Both the position numbers and the translations under genes were made by a program. The notes under the pieces are model-generated. The model saw only the letters and a program-made list of their open reading frames with translations, was not told the DNA's origin and did not search any database. A stretch of 35,669 bases of DNA from Oscillospiraceae bacterium. GTDB lineage: Bacteria > Bacillota > Clostridia > Oscillospirales > Ruminococcaceae. Every line of letters begins with the position of its first letter. Position 1 is the first letter of the stretch. The DNA is taken from assembly GCA_900768995.1 (NCBI GenBank), contig CAAGEZ010000072.1, positions 1 to 35,669 on the forward strand. Direction: 5' to 3'. This document shows, in pieces, positions 8,176 to 16,165 of the stretch.

Positions 8176-8925
8176 TTGTATTACTGCTGCGGTATTTCCG
8201 ACAAGGGAGCTGTCCGTGAGAACAATGAGGACGCTTATCTTGTGAATAAAATTGTTTTGTCAAAGGCTCAGATGGAAAGCGATGTGAATGCGCCGTTTAT
8301 TGCCGCTGTTGCCGACGGCGTGGGGGGCGAAGCGTCGGGCGAGATAGCCTCATATATGGCTCTTGACCTGCTTTCCGCTGTACGCCCAAGAAAGACCACG
8401 GATTTCAAGGCGAAGCTCCTTGCCATTCATTCAAAGCTCAAACGCTATGGCATTACCCACGGCAGTTCCGCCAATATGCAGACCACCCTCTGCGCTCTTG
8501 CGGTGGATGAAAATGAGAAAGCATATGTGATAAACGTGGGTGACTCACGAATGTACCGCTTCCGTGGGGGCATTATAAAGCAGCTCTCCACCGACCAGTC
8601 CCTTGTGCAGATGCTCTTTGACCAAGGCAAGATAACCGGTGAGGAGAAGAAAACTCACGCCCAGCGAAATGTTATTTTCCCCGTTCTGGGCAACATTGCC
8701 GATGACCCCGACCCCTCTGTGACGGAGATCGAGGGGGGCATAAAAAAGGGCGACATCATAATCATATGCAGCGACGGCCTTTCCGACTATATCACCACGG
8801 GCGAATTTGAGGAGATACTTGCTATGCCGATGCGCCTGCCGAAGCGTCTCCGCAGGCTTATTGATGCGGCGATGGACAACGGCAGCACGGACAATATCAC
8901 TGTGGTGGGCGTTTCAGTCAGGTAA
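8176..8925 (+). CDS. PP2C-family serine/threonine protein phosphatase
   Basis: Metal-dependent phosphatase, the type that opposes Hanks-type kinases such as PrkC/PknB. About 249 aa, a bare catalytic domain without membrane helix. Signature blocks in order: SDKGAVRENNEDAY, VADGVGGEASGE (metal-binding Asp-Gly), INVGDSRMYRFRGG, IIICSDGLSDYIT and GSTDNITVVGV. All metal-coordinating Asp positions I can place are present. The start is ambiguous: TTG 8176 has GAGG (8164-8167) 8 nt upstream, while in-frame GTG 8167 (3 residues longer) has no ribosome binding site. No kinase gene is adjacent, unlike the common prpC-prkC pair. It converges on spoVAC with only 2 nt between stop codons and no visible terminator. 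Confidence 0.93.
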   Translation: MYYCCGISDKGAVRENNEDAYLVNKIVLSKAQMESDVNAPFIAAVADGVGGEASGEIASYMALDLLSAVRPRKTTDFKAKLLAIHSKLKRYGITHGSSANMQTTLCALAVDENEKAYVINVGDSRMYRFRGGIIKQLSTDQSLVQMLFDQGKITGEEKKTHAQRNVIFPVLGNIADDPDPSVTEIEGGIKKGDIIIICSDGLSDYITTGEFEEILAMPMRLPKRLRRLIDAAMDNGSTDNITVVGVSVR

Positions 8926-8927
8926 GC

Positions 8928-9368
8928 CTATCTGATGAAAAAGAAATAGATGAGCCCATACAGCACGGAGGCGGCTGCTCCGTAGAGAATAACGGGTCCT
9001 GCGATGATGAAAATTTTTGCTCCGAGACCGAGGATATATCCCTCTGACTTGAACTCCACCGCAGGCGATGCCACTGCATTTGCAAAGCCTGTTACGGGGA
9101 CGAGGGTTCCCGCTCCGCCGTATTTTGCAAGCTTTTCGTACAGTCCAAGTCCCGTGAAGAATGCGGACAGGAACACGAGAGTTATGGTGCAGAATGCCGC
9201 TGCGGTACGGTCGTCGCAGCCGAGGGAGGAATACAGGTCGGTAAACGCCTGCCCTATGACGCAGATAAGTCCGCCGATGAGAAATGCAAGGGGCACATTA
9301 CGCATACATTTTGAGTTTGGCGACGCTTTTTTCACCATTTCGCCGTACTGCTTCTGAGATATTTTCAT
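8928..9368 (-). CDS. spoVAC: Stage V sporulation protein AC
   Basis: 146-aa inner-membrane protein, close to the usual length. SpoVA proteins move calcium-dipicolinate into the forespore and release it on germination. About four hydrophobic helices are visible (AFLIGGLICVIGQAF; TITLVFLSAFFTGLGL; a central segment; FIIAGPVILYGAAASVLYGL). The block GTLVPVTGFANAVASPAVEF followed by KSEGYILGLGAKIF is the SpoVAC signature. ATG 9368 follows AAAGGAAT. In most spore formers it sits in an operon with spoVAD and spoVAE; here it stands alone. I found no clear forespore sigma-factor promoter in the AT-rich upstream 113 bp. Confidence 0.92.
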   Translation of the reverse strand: MKISQKQYGEMVKKASPNSKCMRNVPLAFLIGGLICVIGQAFTDLYSSLGCDDRTAAAFCTITLVFLSAFFTGLGLYEKLAKYGGAGTLVPVTGFANAVASPAVEFKSEGYILGLGAKIFIIAGPVILYGAAASVLYGLIYFFFIR

Positions 9369-9481
9369 TTATATCATTCCTTTGTAATATCAGCCTGTGG
9401 CTTTATTTTTATATTTATATTTTTATAGTACCCCGAAAGCAAAGCAATATTCCCCGAAAAATCTGAAAAGGAGAATGACCA

Positions 9482-10471
9482 ATGCTAAAAAACATCTTAT
9501 CGAACGAGACCTGCGCAAAATGCCGTATGTGCTGCATTTTTGACAAATATGACGTGTGGGAGACCCCTGTTATAACCCGTGAGCTTTACACTAAAATTTC
9601 CGCAGAGCGCCCTGACCTGAAAATGGTTTCAAGGGGCAATGGCGGCGGATATGTTTTCAATATGGAGGACTGCTGGGACGAGGAACGGGAGCTTTACATC
9701 TGTCCTGCTCTTGACCCTGATACGGGCTGCACTCTGGGCGACTGCAAGCCCTTTGACTGCCGCATATGGCCATACAGAGTTATGGATCTGGGCGGCACAA
9801 GGGTCATTTCCATTGCATCGGTCTGTCCCGACTTATACAAAAAGCCCCTTAACGTGCTTGTTGAGGAGCTTGACAACGGTCTCGGCGACATAATTTTTGC
9901 CGAGGCGGCGAAAAATCCCGCTATTGTGAAGCCCTATGAGCAGGGATATCCCATTTTAAAGGTGAGGTCTGAGCTTTGCAGCCGAAAGGTGCGCCTTGCG
10001 GAGGTCACACGAAGCGACCTGCCCTATCTCTGCGAGCTGTACAACCGTGCGGGAATACCCGATGACCTTGGCGCAGGAAAGCTTGATATAGACGACTGGG
10101 ACGAAGCCTTTGAGCAGTGGCGTGAGGACGGCGATGAGGAGAATTACATCGTTTATTACGGCTCCGACCCTGCGGGCTGGGTGAAGCTCAGCGGTCTTGA
10201 AAGCGGTGACTGCGGCTATATCTCGATGCTGGTCATTGCTCCCGAATACAGGGGGTTGGGCATAAGCCGTGAATGCATAGGTCTTGCGGAGGAAATATTC
10301 ATCGAAAAGGGCATAAACACAGCCGCTATGCACATTAGCACATCAAACACTGCCGCCGAAAAATGTTGTATAAGCTGCGGCTATACTCTCGTTTCCGAAG
10401 ATACTCCCGATGACGGAAACGTTATGTACATCAAGGAGGATCTTAATGAAAATTATCGCACCCTATCATGA
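9482..10471 (+). CDS. YkgJ-type cysteine-cluster protein fused to a GNAT acetyltransferase
   Basis: 329 aa with two domains. Residues ~8-150 carry the YkgJ-like cluster: C11-x2-C14-x2-C17-C18, then C74, C83, C88 and C93 (CTLGDCKPFDCRIWPY), thought to bind zinc or an iron-sulfur centre. Residues ~165-315 are an acetyl-CoA-dependent N-acetyltransferase fold with the acetyl-CoA loop in VIAPEYRGLGISRE and the C-terminal element NTAAEKCCISCGYTLV. Substrate unknown. ATG 9482 has AAGGAG 9 nt upstream. The 3' end overlaps thyX by 26 nt, and the thyX ribosome binding site lies within this gene, so the two are translationally linked. It heads the run that continues through thyX, cmk, plsC and ispH-rpsA. 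Confidence 0.85.
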   Translation: MLKNILSNETCAKCRMCCIFDKYDVWETPVITRELYTKISAERPDLKMVSRGNGGGYVFNMEDCWDEERELYICPALDPDTGCTLGDCKPFDCRIWPYRVMDLGGTRVISIASVCPDLYKKPLNVLVEELDNGLGDIIFAEAAKNPAIVKPYEQGYPILKVRSELCSRKVRLAEVTRSDLPYLCELYNRAGIPDDLGAGKLDIDDWDEAFEQWREDGDEENYIVYYGSDPAGWVKLSGLESGDCGYISMLVIAPEYRGLGISRECIGLAEEIFIEKGINTAAMHISTSNTAAEKCCISCGYTLVSEDTPDDGNVMYIKEDLNENYRTLS

Positions 10472-11084
10472 AATCATCTCGAAAATTGACGGAGCGGAAA
10501 TGCTCCGAAACATAGAGCTTTGCGGCAGAGTATGCTACAAGAGCGAGGACAGGATAACTGACGGTTCGGCAGAGAAATTCGTGGGAATGATACTTAAATC
10601 GGGTCACGAATCCGTTCTCGAACACGAAAAAATTACCGTTAGATTTGTCTGCGACAGAGGAGTTACCCACGAAATTGTCCGCCACCGAATCGCAAGCTAC
10701 AGCCAGGAGAGCACCCGCTACTGCAACTACTCCAAGGACAAATTCGGCGGTGAAATTACCTTTATCCGCCCCTGCTTCTGGGCTGAGGACGATGAAAAAT
10801 TTGCCCTGTGGAAAGAGACAATGCAGAGCATTGAGAATTCCTATGTAAAGCTCATCTCCCTCGGCGCAAAGCCTGAGGAGGCAAGGAGCATTCTCCCCAA
10901 TTCCGTGAAGACTGAGATAATGGTGACGATGAATCTTCGTGAGTGGAGACACTTCTTCAAGCTGCGCACCGCAGAACGTGCCCACCCACAGATAAGGGAG
11001 GTCGCAATTCCTCTTTTAAACGAGCTTAAAGGGCTTGTACCCGTTATCTTTGACGATATAAACGGAGCGGACGCTTCGTATTGA
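10446..11084 (+). CDS. thyX: Flavin-dependent thymidylate synthase
   Basis: Makes dTMP from dUMP using methylene-tetrahydrofolate, FAD and NADPH. 212 aa, normal length for ThyX. The defining RHRx7S motif is present: R79-H80-R81 followed by IASYSQE and S89, continuing STRYCNY. The C-terminal LREWRHFFKLR and AHPQIREVA blocks are also typical. The start is ATG 10446, with AAGGAGGA (10433-10440) 5 nt upstream, rather than an in-frame ATG at 10410. It is co-transcribed with the upstream fusion gene and with cmk 11 nt downstream, putting two pyrimidine nucleotide enzymes side by side. Confidence 0.96.
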   Translation: MKIIAPYHEIISKIDGAEMLRNIELCGRVCYKSEDRITDGSAEKFVGMILKSGHESVLEHEKITVRFVCDRGVTHEIVRHRIASYSQESTRYCNYSKDKFGGEITFIRPCFWAEDDEKFALWKETMQSIENSYVKLISLGAKPEEARSILPNSVKTEIMVTMNLREWRHFFKLRTAERAHPQIREVAIPLLNELKGLVPVIFDDINGADASY

Positions 11085-11095
11085 GGTGAAATAAA

Positions 11096-11776
11096 ATGAG
11101 CATAAACATTGCTATAGACGGCCCTGCAGGTGCTGGAAAATCCACCATTGCACGAAAGGCTGCCGCAGAGCTTGGCTTTATCTACGTTGACACAGGGGCG
11201 CTTTACCGCTCTGTGGCGTATTACTGCACATCTGCGGGGGCTGACGTGAGTGTACCCGAAAGCATTGAAAAGCTGCTGCCCGAGATAACACCCGAGCTGC
11301 GCTTTATTGACGGCGTTCAGCACGTTTTCGTAAACGGCAGCGATGTATCGGACAAAATTCGCACTCCTGAGGTGTCAATGGCTGCCTCAAAGGTGTCCGC
11401 AATTCCTGCGGTAAGGGCATTCCTTTTTGACTTGCAGAAAAAGATCGCACGTGAGAATGACATCATTATGGACGGCAGGGACATTGGCACGGTGGTGCTG
11501 CCCGATGCCGACCTTAAAATATTCCTCACCGCTTCCCCCGAAGCAAGGGCTGACAGACGGTATGCGGAGCTTAAGGACAAGCCTGATGCGCCTGCATACG
11601 AGCAGGTGCTTGCGGACATTATCAAGCGTGACCACGATGATTCCACCCGTGCAATTGCGCCGCTGAAGCAGGCTGATGACGCTGTGCTGTGCGATACAAC
11701 GGAGCTTTCGCTTGAAGAGAGCATTCAGACCATAATCGGAATGATAAAAAAAGTGAAGGACGGTAATAACAGGTGA
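11096..11776 (+). CDS. cmk: Cytidylate kinase
   Basis: Phosphorylates CMP and dCMP with ATP. 226 aa. P-loop GPAGAGKST at residues ~9-17, then YVDTGALYRSVAYY, the nucleotide-binding region, and MDGRDIGTVVLPDADLKIFL, a highly conserved Cmk block; RRYAEL follows. ATG 11096 has GAGGTG (11083-11088) 7 nt upstream, overlapping the thyX stop. The stop overlaps the plsC start (GTGA). The order cmk-plsC-ispH-rpsA is a known arrangement in Clostridia. Confidence 0.96.
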   Translation: MSINIAIDGPAGAGKSTIARKAAAELGFIYVDTGALYRSVAYYCTSAGADVSVPESIEKLLPEITPELRFIDGVQHVFVNGSDVSDKIRTPEVSMAASKVSAIPAVRAFLFDLQKKIARENDIIMDGRDIGTVVLPDADLKIFLTASPEARADRRYAELKDKPDAPAYEQVLADIIKRDHDDSTRAIAPLKQADDAVLCDTTELSLEESIQTIIGMIKKVKDGNNR

Positions 11777-12396
11777 ACGCTTTTGTAAGATACACCGTAA
11801 TGGGTATATATAAGCTGTTTTACAATTTTAAGATAGAGGGCCGGGAAAATGTCCCCGAAAAGGAGGGCGTTATCATTGCCTGCAATCACCGCAGCTATGC
11901 CGACCCCGTTGTTATAACTATGCCGATGAAAAAGCCCGTTACATATATGGCTAAAGAGGAGCTTTTCCACAACAAGCTTTTCGGCGCATTTATCCGCTTT
12001 CTGGGCGCATTCCCCGTCAAGAGGGGCGCAGGGGATATGAAGGTCATTGATGACTGCGTTGATATCCTTGAAAGCGGCAGGAATGTGGTTATTTTCCCTG
12101 AGGGCACACGCTCAAAGGAAAACAAGGTGGGCAGGGGAAAGACAGGCGTTGCCCTTATCGCCGCCAAGTCGGGAGCGGACGTTCTCCCTATGGGCATTAT
12201 TTTCGAGGGTGAGAAGCTCCATTTCAGAAGCAAGCTCACTCTGAGGATAGGCAAGCTTATCAGATCCGAGGAGCTTGACATCGGGGACGGGGACACAAAA
12301 AATTTAAAGAAAGTAAAATCCGTTATTATGGATTCCATAACCGAGCTTGTGGAGGGGGCGAAGCAGGAGGAAATTTCTGCCGATAACGCTGAATAA
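11773..12396 (+). CDS. plsC: 1-acyl-sn-glycerol-3-phosphate acyltransferase
   Basis: Adds the second acyl chain to lysophosphatidic acid, giving phosphatidic acid for membrane phospholipids. 207 aa. The catalytic Hx4D is H39-D44 (NHRSYAD). FPEGTRS, the substrate-phosphate block, and the GVALIAAKSGADVLPMGI region follow. A short hydrophobic N-terminus (VMGIYKLFYNF) may touch the membrane. The start is GTG 11773, in a 4-nt GTGA overlap with cmk, with AAGGA 12 nt upstream, so translation is probably coupled. The C-terminal ~15 residues are acidic and variable. Confidence 0.93.
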   Translation: MNAFVRYTVMGIYKLFYNFKIEGRENVPEKEGVIIACNHRSYADPVVITMPMKKPVTYMAKEELFHNKLFGAFIRFLGAFPVKRGAGDMKVIDDCVDILESGRNVVIFPEGTRSKENKVGRGKTGVALIAAKSGADVLPMGIIFEGEKLHFRSKLTLRIGKLIRSEELDIGDGDTKNLKKVKSVIMDSITELVEGAKQEEISADNAE

Positions 12397-12442
12397 GTCC
12401 GTAATTTATGGCAATAATACACATAAAGACGGTGTAAAATTT

Positions 12443-14410
12443 ATGAAAAAATTCACAATTACCTCCGCAAAGACCGCAGGTTTCTGTTTTGGTGTTGACA
12501 GAGCGGTAAAACTCGTGTATAATGAAATAGAACACGGCTTTAAGACTGCGACGCTGGGGGAAATTATCCATAATCCCACTGTTGTAAGTGACCTTGCCGC
12601 TAAGGGCGTCAGGGTGATAGATTCTCCCGCCGATGCAATTGCAGGCGAAAAGGTCATTATCCGTTCCCACGGCGTGGGGGCTGATGTTTACAGGGAGCTC
12701 GAAGCACGGGGCATACCCTATGCCGACGGAACCTGCCCATTTGTCAGGCGTATCCAGAACACTGCCGCAAAATGCTCCCGTGAGGGCAGGACAGTGGTCA
12801 TAATGGGCGACAATACCCACCCTGAGGTCATCGGAATTGCGGCACACTGCGAGAATGGAGCATATGTTCTTTGTGATGATGCGGAACTTGACGCATTTCT
12901 GAAAAAAAATTATAAAAATTCAAAAAAAAAGGTTGCAATTATGCCGCAGACAACGTATAATATAAGTATGTGGCAAAATTGCGTGCATATAGCCGCTGCC
13001 TTTGAAAACACCGAGACCTATGACACCATTTGCAGTGCCACCTCGGAACGGCAGGCGGAAGCGGCACGGCTTGCTGCGGACAGCGATATTATGATCGTGG
13101 TCGGCGGGAAGCACAGCTCCAATACCGTTAAGCTCTTTCGGATATGCAGCGGGCTTTGCGGGACTTGCTTTCACATAGAAAGCCCTGGGGAACTTAGTTT
13201 GCTGAAAATGCCGAAAGGCTTTTCTAATAAAAGTGATATCCGCATAGGTATCACCGCCGGAGCGTCCACCCCGGCATCTATTATCAAGGAGGTCAAAAAC
13301 CAGATGAGCGAAATTATCAAAAATATGGACGAGGACTTTAACTTTGAGGAGGCTCTCAACGCTTCTTTCAAAAGATTATATACCGGTAACAGGGTGAAAG
13401 GATACATAACTGCTGTAAACAACACAGAAGCTATCGTTGATGTCGGCACAAAGCACACAGGCTATGTTGCACTGTCCGAGCTGACAGATGATCCTTCTCT
13501 GAAGCCCGCTGATGTAGTTAAAGTCGGCGACGAGGTTGATCTCATCGTCATCAAGATCAACGACGCAGAGGGCATCGTTCAGCTCTCCAAGAAGAAGGTC
13601 GATGCACTCAAGGGTCTTGACGAGCTTGCCAAGGCTAAGGAAGAGGGCACGATCCTCGAAGGTACTGTTACAAACGTTGTTAAGGGCGGCGTTATCGTTC
13701 TCTGCAACGGCGTAAGAGTATTTATCCCCGCATCTCAGGCTACTATGCGCAGAGATGAGAAGCTTGAGGAGCTCCTTAAGCAGAACGTTAAGTTCAAGGT
13801 TATCGAAGTAAACGAGCAGAGAGGCAAGGCTGTTGGTTCCATCAAGGCAGTCCGTTCTGCTGAGAGAGACGCAGCTAAGGCTAAGTTCTGGGAAACCGTT
13901 CAGGTGGGCGACGTTTTCAAGGGCGAAGTAAAGTCTCTTACATCTTACGGTGCATTTGTTGATCTCGGCGGCATCGACGGAATGGTTCACATTTCCGAGC
14001 TCAGTTGGGATAGGATCAAGCACCCCTCCGAGGTTGTTTCTGTTGGTGATACTCTCGAGGTTTACGTTAAGGACCTCGACAAGGAAGCAGGCAGGATCTC
14101 CCTCGGCTACAAGAAGGACGAGGACAATCCTTGGGTCAAGTTCGAGAATGAGTACAAGGTTGGCGATGTTGTAAAGTGCAAGATCGTTTCCATCACAGCT
14201 TTCGGTGCATTTGCACAGATCATTCCCGGCATTGACGGTCTTATCCACATTTCTCAGATCGCTGACAAGAGAGTTACAAACGTTAAGGACGTTCTCTCCG
14301 TAGGCGACGAGGTTACAGCTAAGATCACCGAGATCGACTCCGAGAAGAAGCGCATTAGCCTTTCTATCAGAGCAGTTCTCGAGGAGAACGGCGAGGCTTC
14401 TGAGGAATAA
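12443..14410 (+). CDS. ispH-rpsA: IspH (HMBPP reductase) fused to ribosomal protein S1
   Basis: 655-aa fusion. Residues 1-~287 are 4-hydroxy-3-methylbut-2-enyl diphosphate reductase, the last step of the MEP isoprenoid pathway: the three 4Fe-4S Cys are C15 (GFCFGV), C98 (GTCPFV) and C197 (TICSATSERQ), with EIIHNP, THPEV, GGKHSSNT and GASTPASII also present. Residues ~313-655 hold four S1/OB-fold repeats, beginning near NRVKGYITAV, EGTILEGTVTNV, VGDVFKGEVKSL and VGDVVKCKIVSI. This fusion is known in Clostridia. Codon use shifts at the junction: the S1 half looks strongly biased (AAG, ATC, GTT), the IspH half does not. An A8 and an A9 tract lie at 12902-12909 and 12922-12930. Start ATG 12443 replaces an upstream in-frame start in plsC; its ribosome binding site is weak. 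Confidence 0.95.
   Translation: MKKFTITSAKTAGFCFGVDRAVKLVYNEIEHGFKTATLGEIIHNPTVVSDLAAKGVRVIDSPADAIAGEKVIIRSHGVGADVYRELEARGIPYADGTCPFVRRIQNTAAKCSREGRTVVIMGDNTHPEVIGIAAHCENGAYVLCDDAELDAFLKKNYKNSKKKVAIMPQTTYNISMWQNCVHIAAAFENTETYDTICSATSERQAEAARLAADSDIMIVVGGKHSSNTVKLFRICSGLCGTCFHIESPGELSLLKMPKGFSNKSDIRIGITAGASTPASIIKEVKNQMSEIIKNMDEDFNFEEALNASFKRLYTGNRVKGYITAVNNTEAIVDVGTKHTGYVALSELTDDPSLKPADVVKVGDEVDLIVIKINDAEGIVQLSKKKVDALKGLDELAKAKEEGTILEGTVTNVVKGGVIVLCNGVRVFIPASQATMRRDEKLEELLKQNVKFKVIEVNEQRGKAVGSIKAVRSAERDAAKAKFWETVQVGDVFKGEVKSLTSYGAFVDLGGIDGMVHISELSWDRIKHPSEVVSVGDTLEVYVKDLDKEAGRISLGYKKDEDNPWVKFENEYKVGDVVKCKIVSITAFGAFAQIIPGIDGLIHISQIADKRVTNVKDVLSVGDEVTAKITEIDSEKKRISLSIRAVLEENGEASEE
13286..13306 (+). 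promoter_or_regulatory. Internal Shine-Dalgarno and in-frame ATG at the IspH/S1 junction
   Basis: AAGGAGGT (13286-13293) matches the anti-Shine-Dalgarno perfectly. It stands 10 nt before ATG 13304, in frame with the fusion (residue 288). Initiation here would give a free 368-aa S1 starting MSEIIKNMDEDF, which looks like a natural S1 N-terminus. The same bases encode the conserved KEV of the IspH C-terminus, so coincidence is possible. Confidence 0.55.
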
Positions 14411-14437
14411 TCCAAAGACGGCGTATAAGTAAATTTT

Positions 14438-14467
14438 GCGGCAAGGTCATCTGACTTTGCCGCTTTT
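14438..14467 (+). terminator. Terminator of the ispH-rpsA operon
   Basis: 11-bp stem (14438-14448 with 14453-14463, one G-T pair), ATCT loop and TTTT tail, 28 nt after the stop codon. Confidence 0.85.
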
Positions 14468-14556
14468 ACTCATTTTTTGGGATTATTTACATTTACGAAT
14501 ACGTTTAACTATTGAAATTGCACAAAGAGCAGCTAAAAATATTTATATAAACACCA

Positions 14557-14585
14557 TTGACATAAAAAGCAAAAAATGATAAAAT
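14557..14585 (+). promoter_or_regulatory. Strong promoter of the solute-binding protein gene
   Basis: Perfect TTGACA (14557-14562), a 17-nt spacer, an extended -10 TG (14577-14578) and TAAAAT (14580-14585). The predicted start near 14592 gives a ~110-nt leader. Confidence 0.85.
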
Positions 14586-14638
14586 TATATTGCAATTATT
14601 TTAAGATGCGTGATATACGTTAGTATCCGCACACTGAT

Positions 14639-14687
14639 GAAATTGCTTTCTGCCTTTGCAGCAGGCGGAAAACGGTTTCAATTTTTT
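14639..14687 (+). promoter_or_regulatory. Leader hairpin ending in a T6 run before the solute-binding protein gene
   Basis: AAATTG (14640-14645) can pair with CAATTT (14679-14684), enclosing TTTC-TGCCT (14647-14655) paired with AGGCG-GAAA (14663-14671). Six T residues (14682-14687) follow and the AGGAGG ribosome binding site begins at 14688. This could be an attenuator, or a structure gating translation. Confidence 0.4.
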
Positions 14688-14700
14688 AGGAGGAAAAAAG

Positions 14701-16146
14701 ATGAATTTTAAGAAGACTGTTGCAGGAATCTCTGCACTGACATTCACACTCGGTCTCACTGCCTGCGGCGGCGGCTCCGAGGGCACAACCGAAAGCGAAG
14801 CAACCGTTACCACCACCACCGCAGCTACTGTTGAGCTCAACACTGCTACATATGCAGAAGAAGATCAGCAGACCCTCGATGACCTCGCTAACGAGAAGCT
14901 CCGTGACGTTGAGCTTGAGAACAAGACTATCAAGTGGCTTGCTCACTACGATATCAACCCCTCCACTTCCAAGGGTGACTCCGAAGCTGTAAACATCACT
15001 CTCTTCAAGAGCAAGTACGGCGGAAGCATCGAATACATTCCTACAACTTGGGAAACAAGATATTCTGACCTCTCCACTCACGTTCTGGGCGGCGATGGCG
15101 TTGACTTCTTCCCCTGCGATACAGCTGCTCTTCCTAAGGGCGTTATCAACGGAATGTTCCAGCCTATCGACGATTATATCGATATGGATTCCGAGCTCTG
15201 GACTGACGTTAAGGACGCTATGGATATCTACAACTTTAACGGCAAGCACTACGAGTTCGTAAACTCTGTATCTGCCGAGGCTGTTGTTATCTACAACAAG
15301 CAGACTATGGAAGAGAACGGCTTTGACGATCCCTGGGAGCTTTATAAGGCAGGTGAGTGGAACTGGGATACATTCACATCTATGCTCCAGCAGTTCTGCG
15401 ACCCTGACAACGATCAGTGGGGTCTTGACGGATTCTGGGCTGAGAAGGCACTCTTCCTTTCCGCAGGTGTTCCTTCCGTAACCTCCGACAATGGTTCTCT
15501 TAAGACAAACCTTATGGACGCTACAGTTGAAAAGGCTATGAACTTCCAGTATGACCTTTACAATAAGGGTCTTATTATGGACAGATCGCTCTTTGACTGG
15601 CAGGAGCAGCCTGCATTTATGGGTGAAGGCAGAGAGCTCTTCTACATCGTTGGTGCTTGGCACGTTCAGTCCAATCCCGACACTTGGGCTACAGGCATTA
15701 CTCCTGATAACCTCGGTCTTGCTCCTGTTCCCTCTCCCGCAGGTTCCGATCCTTATCAGGGTGCTACACTTGACGGCTGGGTACTCTGCAAGGGCGCAGG
15801 CAACCCTGAGGGCGTAGGTCTCTTCGCTGACTGCACACGTCTTGCTAACACAAGCGATGAGGCTATTGCGATCGCTGACCAGAAGTGCAAGGACGACTAC
15901 CAGTGGAGTGATGAGCTTATCGCTATCAATAAGGAGATCAACGACCTCGCTCGTCAGTATCCCGTTGTTGACCTCGCAACAGGCGTTTCTACCGACGTTG
16001 CTTCCCTCACAACAGACGGCGGCGACAACATCGGTCTTAGAGCTGCTATGCACGGCGTTGACTGGGCTACAAACAGAGAAGAGATCTCCGCAGTTGTTGA
16101 GATGCTCGTTCAGGAAGCTGACGATTCTCTCAAGTCTGTTCAGTAA
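14701..16146 (+). CDS. Extracellular solute-binding lipoprotein, ABC sugar-transporter type
   Basis: 481-aa family-1 extracellular solute-binding protein, the kind that delivers carbohydrates to ABC permeases. Lipoprotein signal: positively charged NFKK, hydrophobic core, lipobox L19-T-A-C22 followed by GGG. Then a Thr/Glu/Ser-rich linker and the binding domain, with Trp-rich blocks GEWNWDTFTSML and DQWGLDGFWAEK and the C-terminal GATLDGWVLCKGAGNPEG. ATG 14701 has AGGAGG 7 nt upstream. Its highly biased codons and strong promoter suggest high expression. No permease or ATPase gene follows; a terminator comes at once, so partners must be encoded elsewhere. The substrate cannot be told from sequence. 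Confidence 0.9.
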   Translation: MNFKKTVAGISALTFTLGLTACGGGSEGTTESEATVTTTTAATVELNTATYAEEDQQTLDDLANEKLRDVELENKTIKWLAHYDINPSTSKGDSEAVNITLFKSKYGGSIEYIPTTWETRYSDLSTHVLGGDGVDFFPCDTAALPKGVINGMFQPIDDYIDMDSELWTDVKDAMDIYNFNGKHYEFVNSVSAEAVVIYNKQTMEENGFDDPWELYKAGEWNWDTFTSMLQQFCDPDNDQWGLDGFWAEKALFLSAGVPSVTSDNGSLKTNLMDATVEKAMNFQYDLYNKGLIMDRSLFDWQEQPAFMGEGRELFYIVGAWHVQSNPDTWATGITPDNLGLAPVPSPAGSDPYQGATLDGWVLCKGAGNPEGVGLFADCTRLANTSDEAIAIADQKCKDDYQWSDELIAINKEINDLARQYPVVDLATGVSTDVASLTTDGGDNIGLRAAMHGVDWATNREEISAVVEMLVQEADDSLKSVQ

Positions 16147-16165
16147 TCTCCTACACAATAACATT

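Noticed and set aside
9369..9481. Forespore-type promoter for spoVAC
   Set aside because: The AT-rich spacer gives many weak matches but no convincing paired -35/-10 for sigma F or G.
13199..13228. Internal promoter for S1 (TTGCTG with TCTAAT)
   Set aside because: Poor -35 and an 18-nt spacer; the internal Shine-Dalgarno is the stronger signal.
13376..14248. 290-codon frame antisense to the S1 domains
   Set aside because: Shadow of the highly biased S1 coding sequence; no promoter, ribosome binding site or recognisable domain.
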